Assembly: GCA_903903705.1 (NCBI GenBank)
Contig: CAIUZU010000364.1
Span: 1-6,377, forward strand
DNA from: an uncultured Helicobacteraceae bacterium
Lineage (GTDB): Bacteria; Campylobacterota; Campylobacteria; Campylobacterales; Sulfurimonadaceae
Direction: 5' to 3'
Length of the DNA: 6,377 nt
Every line of letters begins with the position of its first letter. The stretch's first letter is position 1. Made by a program: the position numbers and the translations under genes. This document shows, in pieces, positions 1 through 6,377 of the stretch. The notes beneath the pieces were generated by a model. It was given only the letters and a program-made list of their open reading frames with translations, searched no databases and was not told where the DNA came from.

Positions 1-2531
1 ATGAGATTAAAGTTTAGATATTTGTATATCTTAGCCTCTTTGCCCGCTATCTTCTTAGGAACAATCTCGTTGTACTCTGCAGCAGTCGGTAAACGACCTA
101 GTTTTGCACATACGGCAGCAAGTTCTGCAGAACCTAAATAAACCTTAGTATCTTTACCTAAACGGTTGTCGAAGTTACGAGTTGAAGTTGAGAAAACTAC
201 TGCACCATCAGCAACACGTGCCTGATTTCCCATACAAAGTGAACATCCCGGAATCTCAGTTCTTGCACCAGAGGCGCCAAATATAGAGTAGTAACCCTCT
301 TCAGTCAACTGCTTCTCATCCATTTTTGTAGGAGGACAAACCCATAATCTTGTTGGAACGGCACCCTCGCCTCTTAAAACTTCACCAAGTGCACGATAGT
401 GACCGATATTTGTCATACATGAACCGACAAACACTTCGTCAATCTTTGTAGGACGGTCACTTGCTAAAACTTCACTAAGAGTTGCAACATCATCCGGATC
501 ATTTGGACAAGCTAAAATCGGCTCTTTTATCTGATTGAGATCTATATTTATAATAGCCGCATACTCAGCATCAGCATCAGGCTTCATAAGTGTTGGATTA
601 GCCAGCCACTCATTCATCTTATCTATACGACGTTTAAGCGTTCTCTTGTCTTCATATCCAGCTTCAATCATAGACTCTAAAAGAGCAACGTTTGATTTTA
701 GATACTCAATTACAGGCTCTTCGTTTAAAAGAACGCTACATGCTGCCGCACTTCTCTCAGCAGATGCGTCTGAGAGTTCAAAAGCTTGCTCCGCTTTAAG
801 ATTCGGAAGACCTTCAATCTCTAAAATACGACCATTGAAAATGTTTTTCTTATCTTTTTTCTCAACCGTCAAAAGTCCCTCTTTGATAGCTTGATATGGA
901 ATAGCATTTACCAAGTCACGAAGCGTGATACCTGGTTGAAGCTCTCCGCTAAAACGCACAAGAACCGACTCCGGCATAGTTAACGGCATAGAACCTGTAA
1001 CAGCTGCAAATGCAACTATACCTGAACCGCCTGGGAAAGATATACCGATTGGAAAACGTGTATGGCTGTCTGCACCTGTTCCTACAGTGTCCGGAAGAAC
1101 CATTCTGTTCAACCATGAGTGGATAACTCCATCACCCGGACGAAGAGCAACGCCTGAACGCTTAGAGATAAAATCAGGAAGCGTATGGTGCATAACAACA
1201 TCTGAAGGCTTTGGATACGCAGCGGTATGGCAAAATGACTGCATAACTAAATCAGCACTAAAACCTAAAGCAGCAAGCTCAACAACTTCGTCTCTTGTCA
1301 TTGGTCCGGTTGTATCTTGAGAACCAACTGTTGAAGTTACAGGCTCAACATACATATTTGGACGAATACCAGCCACGCCGCATGCACGACCAACCATTTT
1401 TTGAGCTAAAGTATAACCTTTACCTGTATCAGCAGGTTGCTCAGCAGTCAAAAATACATCAGAAGCTCCCATACCAAGTACACCGCGCGCTTTAGCAGTT
1501 AAACCACGACCGATAATTAACGGGATACGACCGCCTGCACGAACTTCATCAACGATTGTATTTGGATTTAGTTTAAAAGTAGCGATACATTTACCATCTT
1601 TATGCGCTTCACCTTTGTATGGATAGATTGTGACAACATCACCCATCTCCATATTTGCAACATCAAGTTCTAAAGGAAGTGCGCCTGAGTCTTCACATGT
1701 AGCAAAGAAAATAGGAGCGATGATTCCGCCCAGAACTACACCGCCCGTACGCTTGTTTGGAACACCGTCTATATCTTCACCCATGTGCCACTGAACAGAG
1801 TTAACACCAGATTTTCTTGAGCTTCCTGTTCCCACAACGTCGCCTACATAAGCGATTGGGTGACCTTTTTCTTTTAGTTTTTTGATAGTGTTGATTGGGT
1901 TATCCATCTTTGCAACTAGCATTGAATTTGCATGAAGTGGAATATCTGAACGAGTAAATGCTTCAGATGCAGGAGAAAGATCATCCGTATTTGTCTCGCC
2001 GGCAACTTTAAATACAGTAAGAGTCATAGCTTCCGGAAGTGACGGTTTTGAAGTAAACCACTCAGCATTTGCCCATGAATTCATAACTTCAACGGCTGCC
2101 GCATTTCCTGCTTTATATAACTCTTCTACATCATTAAATGCATCGTAAACAAGCAGAGTATGTTTTAGTGCCTCTTTTGCAGCCTCTACAACTTCGCTGT
2201 TTTTTGAAGTAAGTGCTTCAACCATAGGTTTAACATTGTATCCGCCAAGCATCATGCCCATCATTTTTATAGCTTGTGGTGCTGAAATAGCACTTATGCT
2301 AATCTTCTCTGATGCAACATCATTTAGAAATGCAGCTTTTACATATGCCGCATCATCAACACCGGGTGAAACACGGTTTGTAAGAAGATCAACATTTTGA
2401 CTCATGTCGCCTTGACCGGCTTTAATCATCTCAACAAGTGCTACAGTCTGCTCTGCTGAGAGCGGCAATGGTGGAACACCCAACTCTTCTCTTTGTGCTA
2501 TATGCGTTTTATACTCATCTATAAATGCCAT
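1..2531 (-). CDS. acnB: Aconitate hydratase B (AcnB; also 2-methylisocitrate dehydratase), 3' end cut by window edge
   Basis: Interconverts citrate and isocitrate through cis-aconitate in the cytoplasm; AcnB enzymes often also dehydrate 2-methylisocitrate. The frame is open from ATG at 2531 to the left edge: 843 full codons, about 10-20 short of the usual 850-865. The start [18 protein letters not shown] is typical of AcnB. Domain order is that of AcnB, not AcnA: an N-terminal helical HEAT-like domain (about 1-160), then the swivel domain with the substrate loop GTGSSRKSG (GSSR at 236-239), then the catalytic core with [10 protein letters not shown]. The three [4Fe-4S] ligands are Cys705 (in [13 protein letters not shown]), Cys763 and Cys766 (in [10 protein letters not shown]); their spacing matches E. 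coli AcnB (710, 769, 772). The last readable residues, [10 protein letters not shown], resemble the family's C-terminal end. It is monocistronic as far as visible. In a reductive-TCA autotroph it would run from isocitrate to citrate; that direction is inferred. Confidence 0.97.
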   Translation of the reverse strand, partial: MAFIDEYKTHIAQREELGVPPLPLSAEQTVALVEMIKAGQGDMSQNVDLLTNRVSPGVDDAAYVKAAFLNDVASEKISISAISAPQAIKMMGMMLGGYNVKPMVEALTSKNSEVVEAAKEALKHTLLVYDAFNDVEELYKAGNAAAVEVMNSWANAEWFTSKPSLPEAMTLTVFKVAGETNTDDLSPASEAFTRSDIPLHANSMLVAKMDNPINTIKKLKEKGHPIAYVGDVVGTGSSRKSGVNSVQWHMGEDIDGVPNKRTGGVVLGGIIAPIFFATCEDSGALPLELDVANMEMGDVVTIYPYKGEAHKDGKCIATFKLNPNTIVDEVRAGGRIPLIIGRGLTAKARGVLGMGASDVFLTAEQPADTGKGYTLAQKMVGRACGVAGIRPNMYVEPVTSTVGSQDTTGPMTRDEVVELAALGFSADLVMQSFCHTAAYPKPSDVVMHHTLPDFISKRSGVALRPGDGVIHSWLNRMVLPDTVGTGADSHTRFPIGISFPGGSGIVAFAAVTGSMPLTMPESVLVRFSGELQPGITLRDLVNAIPYQAIKEGLLTVEKKDKKNIFNGRILEIEGLPNLKAEQAFELSDASAERSAAACSVLLNEEPVIEYLKSNVALLESMIEAGYEDKRTLKRRIDKMNEWLANPTLMKPDADAEYAAIINIDLNQIKEPILACPNDPDDVATLSEVLASDRPTKIDEVFVGSCMTNIGHYRALGEVLRGEGAVPTRLWVCPPTKMDEKQLTEEGYYSIFGASGARTEIPGCSLCMGNQARVADGAVVFSTSTRNFDNRLGKDTKVYLGSAELAAVCAKLGRLPTAAEYNEIVPKKIAGKEAKIYKYLNFNL

Positions 2532-2536
2532 TGTTA

Positions 2537-2541
2537 TTCCT
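2537..2541 (-). promoter_or_regulatory. Ribosome binding site of acnB
   Basis: AGGAA on the minus strand, five bases before the ATG at 2531. It supports that start, which also gives the expected AcnB N-terminus. Confidence 0.75.
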
Positions 2542-2559
2542 GTATTTTAAATATGGAAA

Positions 2560-2565
2560 ATTATA
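2560..2565 (-). promoter_or_regulatory. Probable -10 box of the acnB promoter
   Basis: A perfect TATAAT on the minus strand (context TTTAGTTATAATTTTCC), 28 bases upstream of the acnB ATG. It implies transcription starting near 2553 and a leader of roughly 20 bases. No TTGACA-like -35 stands at 16-18 bp; the upstream DNA is T-rich. This is typical of sigma-70 promoters in Campylobacterota, where the -10 is strong and the -35 is not conserved. The start site is inferred, not observed. Confidence 0.6.
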
Positions 2566-2572
2566 ACTAAAT

Positions 2573-2610
2573 AAGTAAACAGTAAAACATATATGTTACA
2601 AAAGTAAACA
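2573..2610. repeat. Repeated AGTAAACA-like motifs with a 12-bp palindrome, possible operator of acnB
   Basis: On the plus strand AAGTAAACA occurs exactly twice (2573-2581 and 2602-2610), with a variant AGTAAAACA between them (2581-2589). An inverted relative, TGTTAC, is at 2594-2599. The perfect palindrome AACATATATGTT occupies 2586-2597. The group lies just upstream of the TATAAT at 2560-2565, covering the spacer, -35 and further upstream positions, where a regulator could act. Some similarity could come from A/T richness alone. I do not recognise the motif as the site of a known regulator. Confidence 0.4.
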
Positions 2611-2634
2611 CAAGCTATCTATTTTATTTAAAAA

Positions 2635-2653
2635 GTGTTTATTTTAGTAACAC
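2635..2653. repeat. Short inverted repeat in the acnB upstream region
   Basis: Perfect arms GTGTT (2635-2639) and AACAC (2649-2653) are separated by nine A/T-rich bases. The right arm is part of AGTAACACA (2646-2654), another relative of the motif nearer the promoter. It lies about 80 bp upstream of the predicted start, so it could be a distal regulator site. A role as terminator of the gene upstream is less likely because the stem is only five pairs and no T run follows. Confidence 0.25.
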
Positions 2654-2723
2654 ATAGTCTTGTGGCATTTATTTTATTGCTCAGTAGAGGGTTAAAACAG
2701 AGAGATAGACATATTCCGTTATC

Positions 2724-4216
2724 TTAAAGCTCATACCCTTTCTCCAAAAACAGTGTCATTACGGCTTTAACGACATCCTGATCATACAACCGCCCTTTAT
2801 TACGTGAGATCTCCTGCAGAGCAGGGAAAATCCCGAAGCCGGGTCGATACGGACGGTGGGATGCCATCGCTTCAATGACATCGGCTATACAAAGGATTCT
2901 GGATTCAATCAAAATATCTTCCTCTTTTAAGCCGTTTGGATATCCTGAACCGTCCATCTTTTCATGGTGCTGGAGAATCATCTGTGCAACAGGCCAAGGA
3001 AAATCAATAGTACGGAGAATGTCGTAGCCGGCTTGAGGATGGGTTTTTATAATGGAAAATTCCGCATCGCTAAGCTTTGAAGGATTGGAGAGGATTTCTG
3101 CTGGAACATGAATCTTGCCTATATCATGAACGATTCCGGCAATACGAACACCCTCAATCTGCTCAGCCGAGAGTCCCATTTCCGATGCGATTGCAGCGGC
3201 TAACTTGGCAACTCTTCTCTGATGCCCTGCCGTATATGGATCTCTCATCTCAACCGTAGCGGCTATGGCGGTAACGGCATTGTCTAAGCTTCCCTCAAGC
3301 TTTTCGAGAATGTTGATACGCTCAGTGTTATCACGCATTTTAGTGATACCAAAGGCGAGATCGCCCGCCATTTCCATTAGCAGAGCCTCCTCTTCCTCTC
3401 CTAGCTGACTGTGTTGCGTTGCACTAACCGTCATGGCACCGATGATTTTTTCGGCAACAATGAGCGGAAGAGACAACGATTCGACAACGCCCAGCTCCAA
3501 GGTAATCGGAAGAATAGAGTGCGGTACTTCATCCACAAGATTACGGTGGCGGACAAGTTTTCCACTGCGGATGCAGGTTCCCGTAGGCGCTTGACCGTGC
3601 TCATTATCCTCCCATGTCAACTCTAACTTTCTAAGTTTACCGATTGTGATTCCCTTTGCCGCCAATGGGTGAATCAATTTCTTCACATCGTCGCCCCTCA
3701 GTCCTACCCATGCGGTGCGGTAACCTCCATATTCAACCAACGCATCGCACATTGCCTGCGCAAGCGAGGCTTCATCCTTGGCTCGCACAAGAGCTTGATT
3801 TCCGAAAGAAATCATACGATACAGGCGGCTAAGCTTTTCAATCCGCTCTTGTGCTTGTACTATGGTCGTGATATTTGTCAGATTATGACGGCTGTAGTGA
3901 TTGCTTCCAGTCTCATCTGTGATGCAAATACTTCGAGAAAGAAATGCTCTACCATCGGGTAAACGAATCTCTTCTTCCCTTCCTCTTTGTTACATTCTCC
4001 CTCTATAGCATTCAGACACGACTTCATCGGACCGGAGCCTTTGGGAAAAACTTCCCAATACAGCTTTCCAATTGCTTCTTCTTCACTTATGCCCGCACAC
4101 TCAAAGTAGGCACGGTTGGCAAGGATGAGACGAAAATCTTTATCATGAAGAAAAATAGGGTCAGGCGCACTATCGAAAATTTTACGCCACTCAATTTTTT
4201 TTATTGCATACGGCAT
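2724..4216 (-). pseudogene. PAS-GAF-HD-GYP cyclic-di-GMP phosphodiesterase, interrupted by a -1 frameshift
   Basis: HD-GYP proteins hydrolyse the second messenger cyclic-di-GMP; PAS and GAF domains sense the signal. The first part starts at ATG 4216 (MPYAIKKIEWRKIFDSAPD), runs through a PAS domain and, as written, leaves frame and stops at 3878. The second frame is open from 3989 to the stop at 2724. It opens with EEEIRLPDGRAFLSRS, the expected end of the same PAS domain, and continues with a linker (QAQERIEKLSRLYR), a GAF domain and HD-GYP. Adding one G to the GGG run at 3977-3979 fuses them into 497 residues: PAS about 10-120, GAF 146-291, HD-GYP about 315-490. The metal-site residues are present: HQRR, HDIGK, THP, HH and GYP in HHEKMDGSGYP, and ADV. 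There is no transmembrane segment, so it should be cytosolic. The internal ATG at 3815 has no ribosome binding site, so separate translation of the second half is unlikely. Base composition is richer in G+C than ftsK. It is either a recent lesion or a sequence error. Confidence 0.85.
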
Positions 4217-4225
4217 AATATGAAT

Positions 4226-4231
4226 TCCTTT
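4226..4231 (-). promoter_or_regulatory. Ribosome binding site deciding the start of the PAS-GAF-HD-GYP gene
   Basis: AAAGGA on the minus strand, nine bases before ATG 4216. The reading frame is open further upstream to a GTG at 4243, but that GTG has no purine-rich site in front of it. The ATG at 4216 is therefore the better start. Confidence 0.65.
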
Positions 4232-4260
4232 ATTTTGGTACACATTTTTATATTCGATTA

Positions 4261-4266
4261 AGTATA
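4261..4266 (-). promoter_or_regulatory. Probable -10 box for the PAS-GAF-HD-GYP gene
   Basis: TATACT on the minus strand within CTTTTATACTTAATCG, about 45 bases upstream of ATG 4216. A second candidate, TATAAA, lies a little further downstream near 4250. No convincing -35 is seen. A promoter here would separate this gene from the ftsK unit; the choice between the two boxes is uncertain. Confidence 0.4.
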
Positions 4267-4281
4267 AAAGCTTTTACCTTA

Positions 4282-4297
4282 AAGTATCGGCATACTT
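4282..4297 (-). terminator. Small hairpin just after the DUF3820 gene, weak terminator candidate
   Basis: The minus strand reads AAGTAT-GCCG-ATACTT: a perfect six-pair stem with a four-base loop, starting two bases after the TAA at 4300-4302. The stem has one G-C pair and no T run follows directly, so a strong intrinsic terminator is unlikely. It could mark the 3' end of the ftsK transcript or protect it from exonuclease. Confidence 0.3.
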
Positions 4298-4299
4298 CA

Positions 4300-4692
4300 T
4301 TACATAGATCTAAACTTCAACTCTGCCTCGACAATATCCCTATCTTTTCCCATATAGTTACTTTTTAGCCACAACAGATATGAGTCTGGAAGGTCACAAT
4401 AGAGCATTCCTTTGTATTTTCCAAACTCCACTCTCTCTCTTTGCTGTATATTTATGATTTTTTCTTCGCATGTAGCTTCTAGTGAAGTGCGTTGAACAAG
4501 TGAAACAAACTCGTTAAATTCCAATCTTTTTTGAATAGCAAATGTATAGGAGTTGAAATCAAAGATACCTTTTCTTGCACTGACAAAAGCCTCTATATCT
4601 CGAATTTGCTCTACGCAAAGCTCTTCTAAATTCTTTACATGTACACTAAATGAGTTGGCAAATTTGGTAAAGATAAAGTACGGTACCGCCAT
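4300..4692 (-). CDS. Small protein with C-terminal DUF3820-like domain, translationally coupled to ftsK
   Basis: A 130-residue protein of unknown function. The C-terminal part (about 88-127) has FGKYKG, then DLPDSYLLWL, the signature of the DUF3820 family, for which no biochemical role is known to me; such domains also occur attached to exonuclease-like proteins. The first 85 residues match nothing I recognise. They contain two cysteines (26 and 75) but no signal peptide or membrane segment, so the protein should be cytosolic. Its ATG (4692-4690) overlaps the ftsK stop by one base in TAATG. There is no ribosome binding site at normal distance (the nearest, AAAGG, is about 17 bases away), so translation probably depends on ribosomes finishing ftsK. 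Its composition resembles ftsK. A link to chromosome segregation or DNA processing is inferred from position only. Confidence 0.8.
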   Translation of the reverse strand: MAVPYFIFTKFANSFSVHVKNLEELCVEQIRDIEAFVSARKGIFDFNSYTFAIQKRLEFNEFVSLVQRTSLEATCEEKIINIQQRERVEFGKYKGMLYCDLPDSYLLWLKSNYMGKDRDIVEAELKFRSM

Positions 4693-6377
4693 TAAAGAAT
4701 ATCGCGGATACCTTTTGAATTTGGCGAAGAGAGTATCCCCTCATTTTCCAGCTGTTCAATAAGTCTTGCAGATTTGTTATAACCGATTTGAAGTTTTCTC
4801 TGAAGATAGGAAATGGAGGTTTTTCTATCTGTTAAGATAACATTTTTTGCCTCATCAAAAAGAGGGTCTAGCTCTTCGTAAGTATCACCCGATGAAGAGT
4901 AGCTGTTTTCACTCTCTTCAATTAAAAAACGCTTATCATAGTTAGGCGCTCTTTGCGATTTGATGAAGTTGACGATTTTTTCTATCTCCTCTTCCGTACT
5001 CCAAGGAGCATGAAGACGCACCAACCCTGTTGAACCCGGAGGAGTAAAGAGCATATCGCCTTTGCCTAGAAGCGACTCTGCACCTTGTTGGTCAAGTATA
5101 ATTTTAGAGTCTACTTTCTGCCCTACTCTATATGATATACGAGACGGAAGATTTGCTTTGATAAGCCCTGTTACAACATCAACCGAAGGTCGCTGAGTTG
5201 CTACAACTAGGTGAATTCCGGAAGCTCTTGCCATCTGTGCAAGTCTTGCGATGGAGTACTCCACATCTTTTCCGCTCGTCATCATCAAATCCGCCAACTC
5301 GTCTATAATGACAACAATATAAGGAAGATGCTCGCCGCCCTCTTTTTTAACTTTTTCGTTATAGCTCTCTATGTTTTTCGTTCTGTTTTCACTCATGAGA
5401 GAGTATCGTCTCTCCATCTCATAAACCATGTTGTTCAGAGCTACAATCGCCTGTTTAGCCTTTGTAATCACGGGAGTCAAGAGATGCGGAATATCGTTAT
5501 AGATAGAAAATTCAAGCATTTTTGGGTCAATCATAAGAAGTCTGAGCTGATCTGGTGAATTTTTATATAAAAGAGAAAGTATCATGGCATTAATACCCAC
5601 ACTTTTGCCGCTTCCCGTTGTTCCTGCGATAAGAAGATGCGGAAGCTTTTTAAGATCGGTTATAAAGGGTTTGCCGACTATGTCTTTACCTAAAACAATA
5701 GTCAGCGGAGATGATGACTCTTTAAATAACTTGCTGTCTAGCAAATCTCTTAAGTATATAGTATCTACAGTTGCATTTGGTATCTCAATACCTACAACAT
5801 CTTTGCCGGGGATTGGGGCTTGAATACGGATGCTCTCTGCGCTTAGCGCCATTGCCAAATCATCTTGAAGGTTTAAAATCCTTGAAACTTTTACATTTGC
5901 GGCAGGTTTAAACTCAAATGTTGAAACAACAGGTCCTGCATAGGTTCTTACAACATCTCCGTCTATCTTAAAGTGTGCCAGTTTTTCTATAAGAAATTTT
6001 ATCTTGCCATCAAGCTCACTCTCATCGACGCTGTGAGCTTTTGTATTTGGTTTTTGTAAAAAATCAACTGAGGGAAGAGTAAAGTTTTTAGGCTTTTCAA
6101 CCGCACCCTTTTCTATGGAAGCGAGCAGTTTTGCATTCTCCTCCAACTCTTCAACTACTATGGCATTTTTTTGCTCTTTTATCTCTTGAACTAACTCTAT
6201 AATATTGTGTTGTGCTGTTTTTGATGGCTGCGGTTTAGGCTTAAGAGGTTCTTCTTTTCTTAAATATGTCGGTACGTCAATCTCTTCTTCAACCTCTTTT
6301 ACAGTCTCTTGCATAATAGGCGCTATTTTTTTCTCTTGTGCAACAATTTTATTGCTTTTTTGCTCTATTTTTTTCTC
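4692..6377 (-). CDS. ftsK: DNA translocase FtsK (FtsK/SpoIIIE family), 5' end beyond the window
   Basis: Hexameric ATP-driven DNA pump anchored at the division septum; it moves the chromosome terminus and activates Xer recombination at dif. The frame stays open to the right edge, giving 561 residues plus stop; the N-terminal membrane domain and true start are not in the window. The ATG at 6314 is internal, since a charged Lys/Glu-rich linker continues upstream of it. Counting from that Met: linker to about 95; alpha domain about 100-195; RecA-like beta motor with Walker A GTTGSGKS (231-238), Walker B IVVIIDE (333-339) and the family motif MARASGIHLVVATQRPSVDV (361-380); C-terminal gamma winged helix from about 480, including SYLQRKLQIGYNKSARLIEQLE, which reads the DNA polarity signals. 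All key residues are intact. The stop overlaps the start of the next gene. In Campylobacterota the recombinase partner is usually the single XerH acting at difH; neither is visible here. Confidence 0.96.
   Translation of the reverse strand, partial: EKKIEQKSNKIVAQEKKIAPIMQETVKEVEEEIDVPTYLRKEEPLKPKPQPSKTAQHNIIELVQEIKEQKNAIVVEELEENAKLLASIEKGAVEKPKNFTLPSVDFLQKPNTKAHSVDESELDGKIKFLIEKLAHFKIDGDVVRTYAGPVVSTFEFKPAANVKVSRILNLQDDLAMALSAESIRIQAPIPGKDVVGIEIPNATVDTIYLRDLLDSKLFKESSSPLTIVLGKDIVGKPFITDLKKLPHLLIAGTTGSGKSVGINAMILSLLYKNSPDQLRLLMIDPKMLEFSIYNDIPHLLTPVITKAKQAIVALNNMVYEMERRYSLMSENRTKNIESYNEKVKKEGGEHLPYIVVIIDELADLMMTSGKDVEYSIARLAQMARASGIHLVVATQRPSVDVVTGLIKANLPSRISYRVGQKVDSKIILDQQGAESLLGKGDMLFTPPGSTGLVRLHAPWSTEEEIEKIVNFIKSQRAPNYDKRFLIEESENSYSSSGDTYEELDPLFDEAKNVILTDRKTSISYLQRKLQIGYNKSARLIEQLENEGILSSPNSKGIRDIL

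Noticed and set aside
535..1495. Plus-strand open frames opposite acnB (535-894, 1087-1320, 1295-1495)
   Set aside because: They lie antisense to a full-length, highly conserved acnB frame, have no family resemblance, and look like shadows of its codon pattern.
2703..2724. Hairpin AGATA/TATCT right after the HD-GYP stop as a terminator
   Set aside because: Only five A/T-rich pairs with a 12-base loop and no clean T run follow; too weak to call.
3966..3992. Programmed -1 ribosomal frameshifting as explanation for the split gene
   Set aside because: No X XXY YYZ slippery heptamer followed by a clear stem-loop is visible, and HD-GYP genes are not known to use recoding. A lost base in the G run is simpler.
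3077..4261. Plus-strand open frames opposite the PAS-GAF-HD-GYP gene, including the 105-codon one at 3944-4261
   Set aside because: They are antisense to recognisable PAS, GAF and HD-GYP coding sequence and have no recognisable domains of their own.
4553..5823. Plus-strand open frames opposite ftsK and the DUF3820 gene
   Set aside because: They are shadows of well-conserved minus-strand coding sequence, with low-complexity or unrecognisable products.

Overview
The window looks like a chromosomal segment from a mesophilic member of the Campylobacterota, most like Sulfurimonas or a relative. This rests on the style of the AcnB and FtsK proteins, an A+T-rich background (hand-counted ftsK lines are about 30-33% G+C), and a promoter with a perfect TATAAT but no recognisable -35 box. 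The genus is an inference. All genes read on the minus strand, so transcription runs from the right edge to the left.

Right part (6377 down to 4300): the 3' two thirds of ftsK, a DNA translocase that clears and segregates chromosomes at the division septum. Its 5' end, encoding the membrane anchor, lies outside the window. The ftsK stop overlaps by one base the start of a 130-codon gene with a C-terminal DUF3820-like motif. The pair therefore looks like one translationally coupled unit. A small A/T-rich hairpin follows it.

Middle (4266 down to 2724): a gene with its own promoter and ribosome binding site for a PAS-GAF-HD-GYP protein, a sensory cyclic-di-GMP phosphodiesterase. As written it is split by a -1 frameshift near 3977-3992. 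Restoring one base in a GGG run gives a clean 497-residue protein. The HD-GYP residues are intact and no stop has accumulated downstream, so the lesion is recent or a sequencing error. This gene is clearly richer in G+C than ftsK, which suggests acquisition by transfer.

Left part (2723 down to 1): a 192-bp intergenic region with the acnB promoter and several copies of an AGTAAACA-like motif, then acnB itself (bifunctional aconitase B), complete except for its last few codons. If the host fixes carbon by the reductive TCA cycle, as Sulfurimonas does, this enzyme serves that cycle; otherwise it serves the oxidative cycle.

The genes are ordinary housekeeping and signalling genes. I saw no defence system, mobile element, CRISPR array or RNA gene. 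The points most worth a second look are the frameshifted signalling gene, the repeat array in the acnB promoter, and the small DUF3820 gene fused translationally to ftsK.
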